NCBI GenBank assembly: GCA_900549885.1
Contig: URQA01000031.1
Span: 1 to 22,223, forward strand
DNA: 22,223 nucleotides
Reading direction: 5' to 3'
Source of the DNA: an uncultured Eubacteriales bacterium
GTDB taxonomy: Bacteria > Bacillota > Clostridia > Oscillospirales > Oscillospiraceae
A program made the translations under genes and the position numbers. This document shows positions 1 through 7,835 of this stretch, piece by piece (positions within the stretch are counted from its first letter, which is position 1; each line of letters starts with the position of its first letter). Under the pieces are notes generated by a model, which did not search any database, had not been told where the DNA came from, and worked only from the letters and a program-made list of their open reading frames with translations.

Positions 1-635
1 AATCCAGCACAGTCTAGGCTGAACAACAGCCCCAATCCCACTGCCAACAGCAGCGGGACATAGTCCCACAGCACCGGATCCGAGGCGTTCGCCCGGTAGC
101 TCTCCAGCAACCACACACAGCCCAGCAGGGCTGGCAACAGCAACGCCCCGCTCTCCCGGCCCCGGCCACGCATCCGGTAGGCGTTGCGGGCACTGGCCAC
201 CATTCCCACACAGGCCGGGATGGTGCACAAGGCCAGCACTATCTGGAGCAGTCCGTTGTCCCCCTCGCCGGTTGCCTTCCGTATGGCCATGAACCGAGCT
301 GCCTCCTGGAACAGAAGGGGTGCCGCGGCCAGGGTAAGCAGGGCGGCCAGAATCATCAGCACCAGATACACGCCGTCCCCCTCAGCGGCAAACAGCACGT
401 CCCACCGGGATACCCGTCCCTCTGGCTGCTGCCGGGCGGGGGCGTTATGGGCCAGAAGCAGGAGCACTGCCCCGGCCAGGAAGAAAAAGGCAATCATTGC
501 CCAGCTTGCGGAAGCCCCCGGAATGTGCAGGCCCAGCTCGCCCTCAAACGCAGTGGTCATCTGCCACCGTCGCATCAGAACGCCCAGCACTCCTAGCAGG
601 GCGGCGGTTCCAGGCCATTTCAATCGTTCCAACAT
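1..635 (-). CDS. Polytopic membrane protein of unknown function (C-terminus cut by window edge)
   Basis: Reading the minus strand from the ATG at 635 gives 211 open codons that run off the left edge without a stop. A GAGGGG ribosome binding site lies about ten bases upstream of the ATG. The protein is strongly hydrophobic, with probable membrane segments near residues 7-22, 43-63, 88-108, 129-149, 164-179 and 193-207, separated by short Arg-rich or Gly/Asp-rich loops. The pattern Arg-Met-Arg-Gly-Arg-Gly-Arg near 154-160 looks like a cytoplasmic positive loop. I do not recognise the family and see no catalytic motif. It lies 88 bases downstream of the enoyl-CoA hydratase gene on the same strand, so it may be the last gene of the operon or have its own weak promoter. 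Codon use matches its neighbours. That it is a coding region is fairly certain; its function is unknown. Confidence 0.8.
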   Translation of the reverse strand, partial: MLERLKWPGTAALLGVLGVLMRRWQMTTAFEGELGLHIPGASASWAMIAFFFLAGAVLLLLAHNAPARQQPEGRVSRWDVLFAAEGDGVYLVLMILAALLTLAAAPLLFQEAARFMAIRKATGEGDNGLLQIVLALCTIPACVGMVASARNAYRMRGRGRESGALLLPALLGCVWLLESYRANASDPVLWDYVPLLLAVGLGLLFSLDCAG

Positions 636-723
636 ATGAACAGTTCCCCTCGGATCCTGTGAAAGCTCAGCACAGCTTATCACATTTTTTGCGGAAAATC
701 AATCTTTCCCCGTTCTTCTCCGG

Positions 724-1521
724 TCAGCGTCCCTGAAACTTTGGGGGCCGCTTTTCCTCAAAGGCCCGCACTGCCTCCTGGAAGTCCTCTGTCTCCATCA
801 GATAGATGGACAGCTTTTTCTCCACCTCATGAGCCGCGTCGATGTTGCCGTCCACGATGGCGTGGGACACGATGGCCTTCACCCCCCGGATAGCTAGGGG
901 AGCTACCGACAGCAACCGGTCCACGATGGAATCCACGTCCTCGAAAATATGGGCTTTGGGGAACACCTTGTTGACGATGCCGAACAGATAAGCCTCTTGG
1001 GCAGTCATCTGCTCCCCTAGGAGAATCATCTCCTTGGCCCGGTTTACCGTAAGCTTCCGGGGTAGGCGGATGGCGCCTCCCCAGCCGGGGACCAGCCCCA
1101 GCTTGCTCTCTGGCAGAGAAAAGCGGGCGTCATCGGAGGCGTAAAGCATGTCACAGCACATGGCGATCTCAAATCCGCCTCCCACGCAGTAGCCGGACAC
1201 AGCGGCGATAATGGGCTTGTCATAGGTCTCGATGGTCTCCCGGATATCACATCCCCGCTGGTACATGGCCTCGCAGGCCGCCGGGTCGGTGAGCTTTTCC
1301 AGGCTCTGCACCTCGCCGCCGGAGGAAAACGCCCGGTCCCCCTCCCCCCGGAGGACCACGCAGCGCACGCTCTTGTCATCCCGGGCGGCGCGGAGCTTTT
1401 CGATCAGGTCGATCTGCATTTCTTCCGTCAAAGCGTTGAGAGCCTTGGGATTGCTGATTACCAGATAGAGCACCTCCGGCCGGTCCTCCCGGCGGCGGGC
1501 GATGATTTTGCCTTCAGACAT
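724..1521 (-). CDS. Enoyl-CoA hydratase/isomerase family protein (crotonase fold)
   Basis: Crotonase-superfamily enzyme of 265 residues, the usual length. The oxyanion-hole segment AFSSGGE is at 64-70. The second signature GGGFEIAM (114-121) and the segment LPESKLG (136-142) carry Glu118 and Glu138, which match the two catalytic glutamates of classical enoyl-CoA hydratase, so hydration of a trans-2-enoyl-CoA is the simplest prediction. The substrate chain cannot be told, and related isomerases or decarboxylases look similar. An in-frame ATG lies upstream at 1548, but GGAGG at 1530-1534 sits 8 bases before the ATG at 1521, so 1521 is chosen. It follows lepB by 23 bases and is probably cotranscribed. 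No other fatty-acid or butyrate pathway gene is nearby, so the context does not help to define its role. Confidence 0.9.
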   Translation of the reverse strand: MSEGKIIARRREDRPEVLYLVISNPKALNALTEEMQIDLIEKLRAARDDKSVRCVVLRGEGDRAFSSGGEVQSLEKLTDPAACEAMYQRGCDIRETIETYDKPIIAAVSGYCVGGGFEIAMCCDMLYASDDARFSLPESKLGLVPGWGGAIRLPRKLTVNRAKEMILLGEQMTAQEAYLFGIVNKVFPKAHIFEDVDSIVDRLLSVAPLAIRGVKAIVSHAIVDGNIDAAHEVEKKLSIYLMETEDFQEAVRAFEEKRPPKFQGR

Positions 1522-1544
1522 CACGATTGCCTCCTTTTTCCGGC

Positions 1545-2150
1545 TCACAGGGAGCCAAAGTCAGAGAACGGGAACAGGACCATCACTGCCTGGCCGATGA
1601 CGCATCGCACGTCCACCACCCCCAGAGAGGGGTCCCGGCTGTCGGAAGATCCGTTGCGGTTGTCTCCCATGACGTAGATATGGCCCTCCGGCACGGTGAT
1701 GTGGTTCACCCCGTTGTCCGCATACAGGTCCCAGCGGGCCTCTTTGATATAGTCCTCCTCCAGCGCCACCCCATCCACATAGACGGTGCTGGTGGCATAG
1801 TCAATGTCCACCGTCTGCCCTTCGGTAGCGATGACCCGCTTGATGATCGACGCCTCCCGGAAGGTAGTCTTGGTGAGCACCACGATGTCGCCCTGCTTCG
1901 GGGTATACCCAATCGAGCGCACCAGCACGATGTCCCCGTGGTGGAGGGTGTTCTCCATGGAGTGGCCGTCCACGATGGTGATGCGCATCACAAAGGTGAA
2001 CAGGAAAATAATGACCAGCACGATGCACGCCAAGGACTGGAGGGTCTGGAACAGCTCCTGCCCCAAGGTGAGAGTCTCCTGTTTTTTCTTTTTCTTCTCT
2101 TCCCCCTCTTCCGGGGCCTCATTTCCCGTCAATTCCGGCTGTTGTGACAT
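1545..2150 (-). CDS. lepB: Signal peptidase I
   Basis: Type I signal peptidase (peptidase family S26) of 201 residues, which cleaves signal peptides from exported preproteins on the outer face of the membrane. The N-terminus is acidic, then has a run of five lysines (19-23), and is followed by one membrane anchor at about 38-56. The catalytic Ser64 lies in DGHSMENTL just after the anchor. The catalytic Lys104 lies in SIIKRVIATEG. The later conserved box VMGDNRNGSSDSRDP is also present, so all active-site boxes are intact. The ATG at 2150 is preferred over the upstream ATG at 2201 because the latter lies inside ftsH, while an AAGGGAG site precedes 2150. The gene starts 16 bases after the ftsH stop, pairing the export protease with a membrane quality-control protease. 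Confidence 0.95.
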   Translation of the reverse strand: MSQQPELTGNEAPEEGEEKKKKKQETLTLGQELFQTLQSLACIVLVIIFLFTFVMRITIVDGHSMENTLHHGDIVLVRSIGYTPKQGDIVVLTKTTFREASIIKRVIATEGQTVDIDYATSTVYVDGVALEEDYIKEARWDLYADNGVNHITVPEGHIYVMGDNRNGSSDSRDPSLGVVDVRCVIGQAVMVLFPFSDFGSL

Positions 2151-2166
2151 AGCGTCTGCTCCCTTC

Positions 2167-4032
2167 TTACAGCTGAGCCGCCAGCTTCGCCGGGTCGTCA
2201 TAGACCAGCTGGAATTGGTCGGCGGTCATGGTCTCATTTTTCAGCAGATACTGGGCGACCAGTTCCAGTTTGTCCCGGTCCCGGGCCAAAATTTCACAGC
2301 TCTTGTCAAAGGCCCGGTCGATGAGGGCCTTGACCTCCTCGTCGATGAGGGCGGCCGTCTCCTCCGAATAGGGCTTGGCCTGGGCCATATCCCGGCCGAT
2401 AAACACCTCATTATGGCCAGTGGTGAAGGTGACGTTGCCCAGCTTTTCACTCATGCCGTACTTGGTCACCATGTCCCGGGCGATCTCGGTACACCGCTGC
2501 AGGTCGCTCACCGCGCCGGTGCATACAAATCCCAGGGCGGTCTCCTCGGCGGCCCGCCCTCCCAACAGAGTAGACAGGGTTTCCACCAGCCGCTGCCGGG
2601 TGACGTGGCTGCGGTCCTCCTGGGGACGGTTGATGGTCATGCCCGCCGCCTGGCCCCGGGGGACAATGGTGATCTGGTGCACCGGGTCCTGGGTCGGCAG
2701 GGCGTGGCTGACCACGGCGTGGCCCGCCTCGTGGTAGGCGGTGATCTTCCGGTCCTCCTCGATCTGGGCGCGGCTTTTCTTCTCCGGGCCGGCGATGACC
2801 TTGATCACCGACTCCTGGATGTCCGCCAGGGTGATGAAGGGCTGGCCCAGCCGGGCAGCCCGGAGGGCGGCCTCGTTCATCAGGTTCTCCAGGTCCGCGC
2901 CGGTGAAGCCGGTGGTCTCCCGGGCGATCTCCTTCAGGTCCACATCCTCTGCCAGCGGCTTATTGCGGGTATGCACTCGGAGGATCTCCTCCCGGCCCTT
3001 CATGTCCGGCCGGCCCACGTATACCTGCCGGTCAAACCGGCCGGGACGCAGCAGGGCGGGGTCCAGGATGTCCTGCCGGTTGGTGGCGGCCAGCACGATG
3101 ACCCCCTCGTTTGCGGCAAAGCCGTCCATTTCCACCAGTAATTGATTGAGCGTCTGTTCCCGCTCGTCGTGACCGCCTCCCAGGCCGGCGCCCCGTTGGC
3201 GGCCTACGGCGTCAATCTCGTCGATAAACACAATGGCGGGGGCCTCTTTCTTGGCCTGGTCAAACAGGTCCCGGACACGGGAGGCGCCCACGCCCACATA
3301 GAGTTCCACAAAATCGGAACCGGAGATGGACAGGAACTTTACTCCGGCCTCTCCGGCCACCGCCCGGGCTAGCAGGGTCTTGCCGGTGCCCGGCGGGCCC
3401 ACCAGCAGCACCCCTTTGGGGATACGGGCGCCCAGGTCGATGAACTTCTGGGGCTCCCGGAGGAAGTCCACCAGCTCCTGCAGCTCCGCTTTTTCCTCAT
3501 CCGCCCCTGCCACGTCGGCAAAGGTGACCTTGCGCTCCCCCTCGCCGCCGGACACGGTGCGGGCCTTGCCGAAGCGGCTCATGCCGCCCTGCCCGCCGCC
3601 TCCGCCGTTCTGGGCGTTCTGCTGGCGCACAGCCATGATCCACCACAGCAGGAACACCGCCGCCAGGGACAGCACCACCGGCAGGGTGATCTGGAGCCAA
3701 AGGGGCATTTCATATTTCTGCTGATAGTCGAACTGAGCGAGAATCCCGGCCTGCTGCTGCTCTAGAATCAGCTGGCCCAGGTCTCCGTGGAACAGCTCCA
3801 GGTCCGCCAACGCGTGCCGGTAGATGGCGCCATCCTGCAGCTGCATGGTGAGGACATTGCTGTCGCTGACAGAGAAAGCGGCCACCTGTTCATCCTGGAA
3901 CCAGGCCACCACCTGGGAGTACTCCACATACTCCTGGTTGTTCCGGGTGCTGAGGGTGGCGACCGTCCAGATCAGCAGCGCGATGATCAGCAGGTAGAAA
4001 AGGCCGTCTCTCAGATTGAGTTTACGCTTCAA
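2167..4032 (-). CDS. ftsH: ATP-dependent zinc metalloprotease FtsH
   Basis: Membrane-anchored AAA+ zinc protease that extracts and degrades membrane and regulatory proteins. Numbering from the TTG at 4032 (621 residues): membrane segments at about 11-27 and 115-134 flank a short extracytoplasmic domain. A Gly-rich linker (143-150) follows. Walker A GPPGTGKT is at 212-219, Walker B IVFIDEID at 267-274, and the arginine-finger segment RPGRFDR at 329-335. The zinc site HEAGH is at 434-438. Length and motif order are normal for FtsH, with a rather short C-terminal tail. No ATG is available. A TTG at 4041 touches the AGGAG sequence (4042-4046), so the TTG at 4032, nine bases from it, is the better start. 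It lies 31 bases downstream of hpt, and tilS-hpt-ftsH is a conserved Firmicutes order. Confidence 0.97.
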   Translation of the reverse strand: MKRKLNLRDGLFYLLIIALLIWTVATLSTRNNQEYVEYSQVVAWFQDEQVAAFSVSDSNVLTMQLQDGAIYRHALADLELFHGDLGQLILEQQQAGILAQFDYQQKYEMPLWLQITLPVVLSLAAVFLLWWIMAVRQQNAQNGGGGGQGGMSRFGKARTVSGGEGERKVTFADVAGADEEKAELQELVDFLREPQKFIDLGARIPKGVLLVGPPGTGKTLLARAVAGEAGVKFLSISGSDFVELYVGVGASRVRDLFDQAKKEAPAIVFIDEIDAVGRQRGAGLGGGHDEREQTLNQLLVEMDGFAANEGVIVLAATNRQDILDPALLRPGRFDRQVYVGRPDMKGREEILRVHTRNKPLAEDVDLKEIARETTGFTGADLENLMNEAALRAARLGQPFITLADIQESVIKVIAGPEKKSRAQIEEDRKITAYHEAGHAVVSHALPTQDPVHQITIVPRGQAAGMTINRPQEDRSHVTRQRLVETLSTLLGGRAAEETALGFVCTGAVSDLQRCTEIARDMVTKYGMSEKLGNVTFTTGHNEVFIGRDMAQAKPYSEETAALIDEEVKALIDRAFDKSCEILARDRDKLELVAQYLLKNETMTADQFQLVYDDPAKLAAQL

Positions 4033-4063
4033 GGGGGACAACTCCTCGCTTCAAATTTTGGGT

Positions 4064-4603
4064 TCAGCCACCGTACACACTGGGCTTTAAAATGCCGATG
4101 TAGGGCAGGTTCCGGTATTTTTCATCATAGTCCAGACCATAGCCCACCACGAAGGCGTCCGGGATGGAAAAGCCCACATAGTCCGCCGTGATGGGCTTGG
4201 CCCGGCGCTCCGGCTTGTCCAGCAGGGTGCAGATCCGGATGGACGCCGGCTTTCTGGCCTTCAGCACGTCCCGCAGGTAATACAGGGTGTTGCCCGAATC
4301 CAGAATGTCCTCCACAATGATCAGGTCCTTGCCCTCAATGGAGTCGGACAGGTCCTTCTTAATCTCCACCTGGCCGGAGCTAGAGGTGCCCGATCCATAG
4401 GAGGACAGCACCATGAAATCCACCGTGATGGGCAGCTTCACCTGCCGCGTCAGGTCCGCCATGAAGATGTAGGACCCCCGGAGGACAGACACTAGCACCG
4501 GGGACTTGCCCGCATAGTCGGCGGTGAGCTGCTCTCCCAGTTCCTCCACCCGCCGCCGCAGCTGTTCTTCGGTAAACAGGATTTTCTCCACGTCGTTGAT
4601 CAT
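4064..4603 (-). CDS. hpt: Hypoxanthine phosphoribosyltransferase
   Basis: Purine-salvage enzyme of 179 residues that converts hypoxanthine or guanine plus PRPP to IMP or GMP in the cytoplasm. The PRPP-binding loop IVEDILDSGNTL is at 96-107, with the two acidic residues and the SGNT turn expected of this family. The LRGSY segment (41-45) of the pyrophosphate loop and the C-terminal FVVGYGLDYDEKYRNLPYIG block (20 residues), typical of bacterial HPRT, are also present. The ATG overlaps the tilS stop by four bases (ATGA), which implies translational coupling. In Firmicutes hpt lies between tilS and ftsH, as here. The length is complete and nothing is missing. Confidence 0.97.
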   Translation of the reverse strand: MINDVEKILFTEEQLRRRVEELGEQLTADYAGKSPVLVSVLRGSYIFMADLTRQVKLPITVDFMVLSSYGSGTSSSGQVEIKKDLSDSIEGKDLIIVEDILDSGNTLYYLRDVLKARKPASIRICTLLDKPERRAKPITADYVGFSIPDAFVVGYGLDYDEKYRNLPYIGILKPSVYGG

Positions 4604-5919
4604 GTCTCTATCTCCTCAAATATGAAATGCAGAGCCTCCTGGCCCGGCCGGGCCAGAAAGTCCCAGTCCGGGCCAAAGCCCGCCAGAGCCGCCGCCCGGC
4701 CCTCCCCCTCCAGCAGGGGGAACAGCTCCCGCCGGAGGGCGGGCACTTTTTCCTCAATCATCAGCTTTTTGACCGTCTTTTCCGGCCTGCGGCCCAGCCG
4801 TAGGGTATCCCCTTCCCGCCTGGCCCGGAGAAGATAGGTCCCTGGGCGCAGATAGAACTCGCCTGGCCCCGCATAGGCTTTGTCCGGGCACAGCGCGGGG
4901 ACGCATGTCACCGTCCATCCCCCCCAGCGGACAGTTCCTTCCGTCAGCGGCAGTTCCTTCGGCGGAGCGGTCGCGCCCTTCCCGGAATCAAATACCACCA
5001 ACCCATACTCCCGCCGGACTTTTCCCCCGGGCACATCCAGCCCGGCGGAGGGATCCTCCCCGGCGGCCAGATCTAAAATCTTCTCCCAGTGCCCAGCCTG
5101 CCCTGACAGCCCGGCCCGTTCCAGCAGCCGGCCGACAGCCCGCAGGGCAATCGGGCGGGGATGGTCTGTCAGCGCCGCCGCCGGGATGGTCCATCCGTCT
5201 CTCCGCTCCGCCGCACTTTGGAGCAATTCTGCCGCCTGCCGGTCCAGCTCCTGCTCATCCTCCCGGACGCGCAGGGCGGCGGCGGCAATGTGGGACACCG
5301 CCTGTGGATTGAGTTCTTCCAGCAGCGGCAGCAACTGGTACCTCACCCGGTTGCGGGCATAGGTTTGGTCGGTATTGGTCTCATCCTCCATATGAGGTAT
5401 GCGGCGCTGGTCCAGATAGGTGCCGATCTCCCTTGGGCTCACCGCCAGCATGGGACGGATGACGTTTCCCCGCCGCTCCGGGATGCCGGACAGCCCCTTT
5501 AGCCCGCAGCCTCGGATCAGGTTCATCAAAACGGTCTCGGCGTTGTCTCTCTGGTGGTGGCCAGTCGCAATGAGGGCGCAGCCCTCCCGCTCCGCTGTTC
5601 TCTCCAAAAAGGCGTACCGCATCTGCCGGGCACACTCCTCCAGCCCGATTCCCTGGGCAGCAGCTTGGGAGGCCACATCTCCCCGCTCCGCTGTCAGGGA
5701 AATTCCCTTGCCAGCACACCAATTTCGGACAAAAGCCTCATCCCGGTCCGCCGTAGGGCGGAGCTTGTGGTTATAGTGGGCGGCGCATACCCCATAGTCC
5801 CCTGCCTCCGCCCCGTCCAGCAGACGGCACAGCAGATACATGGAGTCCGCCCCGCCGGACAGAGCGCACAGCACCTTCGTTCCTGGGGGAATCAAATCAT
5901 AGCGGAATCCGTCTGCCAT
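4600..5919 (-). CDS. tilS: tRNA(Ile)-lysidine synthetase
   Basis: TilS (439 residues) uses ATP and lysine to convert cytidine 34 of the CAU-anticodon tRNA-Ile to lysidine, changing its identity from Met to Ile. The N-type PP-loop SGGADS is at 21-26, followed by the HYNHKLR segment (about 48-54) and the ATGHHQRDNAETVLMNLIRG block typical of TilS. The last 100 residues form the TilS C-terminal domain, with LRPGTYLLRARREGDTLRLG followed by a Lys-rich segment. The start ATG at 5919 overlaps the dnaB stop by one base (TGATG), with GAGG about eight bases upstream, so it is translationally coupled to dnaB. The C-terminal half is more divergent than the N-terminal half, which is common in this family. 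Confidence 0.95.
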   Translation of the reverse strand: MADGFRYDLIPPGTKVLCALSGGADSMYLLCRLLDGAEAGDYGVCAAHYNHKLRPTADRDEAFVRNWCAGKGISLTAERGDVASQAAAQGIGLEECARQMRYAFLERTAEREGCALIATGHHQRDNAETVLMNLIRGCGLKGLSGIPERRGNVIRPMLAVSPREIGTYLDQRRIPHMEDETNTDQTYARNRVRYQLLPLLEELNPQAVSHIAAAALRVREDEQELDRQAAELLQSAAERRDGWTIPAAALTDHPRPIALRAVGRLLERAGLSGQAGHWEKILDLAAGEDPSAGLDVPGGKVRREYGLVVFDSGKGATAPPKELPLTEGTVRWGGWTVTCVPALCPDKAYAGPGEFYLRPGTYLLRARREGDTLRLGRRPEKTVKKLMIEEKVPALRRELFPLLEGEGRAAALAGFGPDWDFLARPGQEALHFIFEEIET

Positions 5920-7277
5920 CAGTAATCCTCTTCGTCATAATTATACGCCAGATTGCGAAACGTAGTGAATTCCGGCCGCCACTCCAGCATGACGGTGCCC
6001 GTCTCGCCGTGGCGGTTTTTGGCCACGATGCACTCGGCGATGTTGGGGTTCTCTGTATCATCCTCGTAGTAGCTCTCCCGGTAGATGAACATGACGATGT
6101 CCGCGTCCTGCTCGATGGAACCGGATTCCCGCAGGTCGGACAGCATGGGCCTGCGCTGCCCGGCGGACCGGCTCTCGTTGGCGCGGGACAGCTGGGACAG
6201 GCAGATCACCGGAACATTCAGTTCCTTGGCCATGATCTTCAAGGAGCGGGAAATATCGGACACGATCTGCTGGCGGTTTTCGTTGTTCCGGGCATTGCCC
6301 CCGGCGGACTGCATCAACTGGAGGTAGTCAATGATAACCAGCCCCAGATCCTTGATGCGGCGGCATTTGGCGTTCATGTCCGCCACCGTCAGGGAGGAAT
6401 CGTCGTCGATATAGATTTTCGCCTGGCTCAGCGCGGCCACCGCCATGGCGGCCCGGGCCCATTCGTCCTCGCCGGACAACCGTCCGGTGAGCAGTTTCTT
6501 GTTGTCGATGAGGCATTCGGTGGAAATAAGCCGCAGGCCCAGCTGCTCCCGGCTCATCTCCAGGGAGAAGATCGCCACGTTTTTCCCGGAGTTCTTCCCA
6601 GCTTCCAGGGCAATGTTCAGCGCCAGTGAGGTCTTGCCCATGCCGGGCCGGGCGGCCAGGATCAAGAGGTCGGAGTTGTTCAGACCGGAGATGCGCCGGT
6701 CCAGGTCGATCAGGCCTGTGGAGATACCGGGGAACTCTGCCCCCTGGGCCTGCCGTTCCTTGATGGTCTCCCACACGGAGGCCATCACCCCGGAGATGTG
6801 CTCCATGCCATTGGCGGAGCGGCCCTGGCGGATAGCGTAGATGCGCTGCTCCGCCGCCTCCAGCACCTGCTGTGCGGTGCCCGCCTCGGTACGGACCATC
6901 TCGGTCAGTTCCCCGGCGGTCTCCCCCACCCGGCGCAGCAGGGCCTTGTCTCGTACGATGTCCGCATACTCCAGCACGTTGGCCGCCGTAGGGGTGATCT
7001 CCATGAGCTGGCGCAGGTAGGCCACCGAGGTGTTCTCGTCATAGATGCCCGCCTGCTTCATCCGGTCCAGCAGGGTCACCGGGTCGATGGTCTCAAACCG
7101 GCTGAACATGGCGTACAGCACCTCGTAGATCTCCCGGTTTTGGCGCATATAGAAGTCATCGGGCTTCAGCCGCTCCACCACATCGGGCACGCACCGGCTG
7201 TCGATAAGCATAGAGCCAAGCACCGCCTGCTCTGCCTCCACGCTGTGGGGCAGCTGACGGGAAATCAGTTCGTCCAC
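5919..7277 (-). CDS. dnaB: Replicative DNA helicase DnaB
   Basis: Replicative helicase of 452 residues (DnaC in B. subtilis naming), the hexameric 5'-3' motor of the replication fork. The N-terminal primase-interaction domain spans about 10-110, followed by a linker and the RecA-like motor. Walker A ARPGMGKT is at 209-216 and Walker B LVIIDYLQLM at 313-322. A C-terminal arginine-finger region (LRESGSIEQDAD) is present. No intein interrupts the Walker A or later motifs, which are common insertion sites in this family. The start is GTG at 7277, with a perfect AGGAGG at 7285-7290 seven bases upstream. It lies 63 bases after rplI, in the conserved order gdpP-rplI-dnaB. Confidence 0.97.
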   Translation of the reverse strand: MDELISRQLPHSVEAEQAVLGSMLIDSRCVPDVVERLKPDDFYMRQNREIYEVLYAMFSRFETIDPVTLLDRMKQAGIYDENTSVAYLRQLMEITPTAANVLEYADIVRDKALLRRVGETAGELTEMVRTEAGTAQQVLEAAEQRIYAIRQGRSANGMEHISGVMASVWETIKERQAQGAEFPGISTGLIDLDRRISGLNNSDLLILAARPGMGKTSLALNIALEAGKNSGKNVAIFSLEMSREQLGLRLISTECLIDNKKLLTGRLSGEDEWARAAMAVAALSQAKIYIDDDSSLTVADMNAKCRRIKDLGLVIIDYLQLMQSAGGNARNNENRQQIVSDISRSLKIMAKELNVPVICLSQLSRANESRSAGQRRPMLSDLRESGSIEQDADIVMFIYRESYYEDDTENPNIAECIVAKNRHGETGTVMLEWRPEFTTFRNLAYNYDEEDY

Positions 7278-7340
7278 AGGAACACCTCCTTACTGCCGCC
7301 CACCTCGGCGGAACTTTTTTGGAAAGGGACGGCCCTTGAC

Positions 7341-7787
7341 TTATCCCTCTACCACCAGCACATACACCGTGCCGGTGATCTCGTAGCCCAGCTTGCACTT
7401 GACCTCATAGGAGCCGAAGGCCTTCAGCGGCTCGGGCAGCACCAGCTTACTCTTGTTCACGTCCAGGCCGTACTGCTTTTTCAGCTCTTCAGAGATCTCC
7501 TTGCTGGTGATGGAGCCGAACAGCCGTCCGCCCTGGCCGGCCTTGGCGGCGATCTTCACCGGGCAACTCTGGAGCTTCTCGGACAGGGCCTGGGCCTGAG
7601 CCTTCTCTTCCGCTTCCCTGGCCTTTTTCGCCTTATCCTGCATCTTCATGGTGTTGACGTTTTCCGCCGTGGCCTCCACCGCCAGCTTCCGAGGCAACAG
7701 GAAATTGCGGGCGTACCCATCGGACACGTTGACCATCTGTCCCTTCTTGCCCTGGCCCTTCACGTCTTGCTGTAAAATCACTTTCAT
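7341..7787 (-). CDS. rplI: 50S ribosomal protein L9
   Basis: Ribosomal protein bL9, 148 residues, which binds domain V of 23S rRNA and influences frame maintenance. The N-terminal globular domain MKVILQQDVKGQGKKGQ and the following DGYARNFLLPRKLA block are the bL9 signature. The long central helix rich in Lys, Glu and Ala (about 50-75) and the C-terminal domain with GRLFGSIT (about 88-95) follow. An upstream in-frame ATG at 7829 exists, but the AGGAGG site in the 7797-7802 region sits just before the ATG at 7787, which also gives the normal L9 N-terminus. The gene follows gdpP by 48 bases. Confidence 0.97.
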   Translation of the reverse strand: MKVILQQDVKGQGKKGQMVNVSDGYARNFLLPRKLAVEATAENVNTMKMQDKAKKAREAEEKAQAQALSEKLQSCPVKIAAKAGQGGRLFGSITSKEISEELKKQYGLDVNKSKLVLPEPLKAFGSYEVKCKLGYEITGTVYVLVVEG

Positions 7788-7835
7788 GGTGTGTTTCCTC
7801 CTAATCAAATGCGCCTGCGCGCGTGTCAAATCCCG

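Noticed and set aside
1804..3141. Long open plus-strand frame (445 codons) antisense to lepB and ftsH
   Set aside because: It is a shadow of the high-GC third codon positions of ftsH and lepB, has no ribosome site and gives a product with no domain pattern.
5919..7277. Intein in dnaB
   Set aside because: The Walker A, Walker B and later motifs are contiguous and the length is normal.
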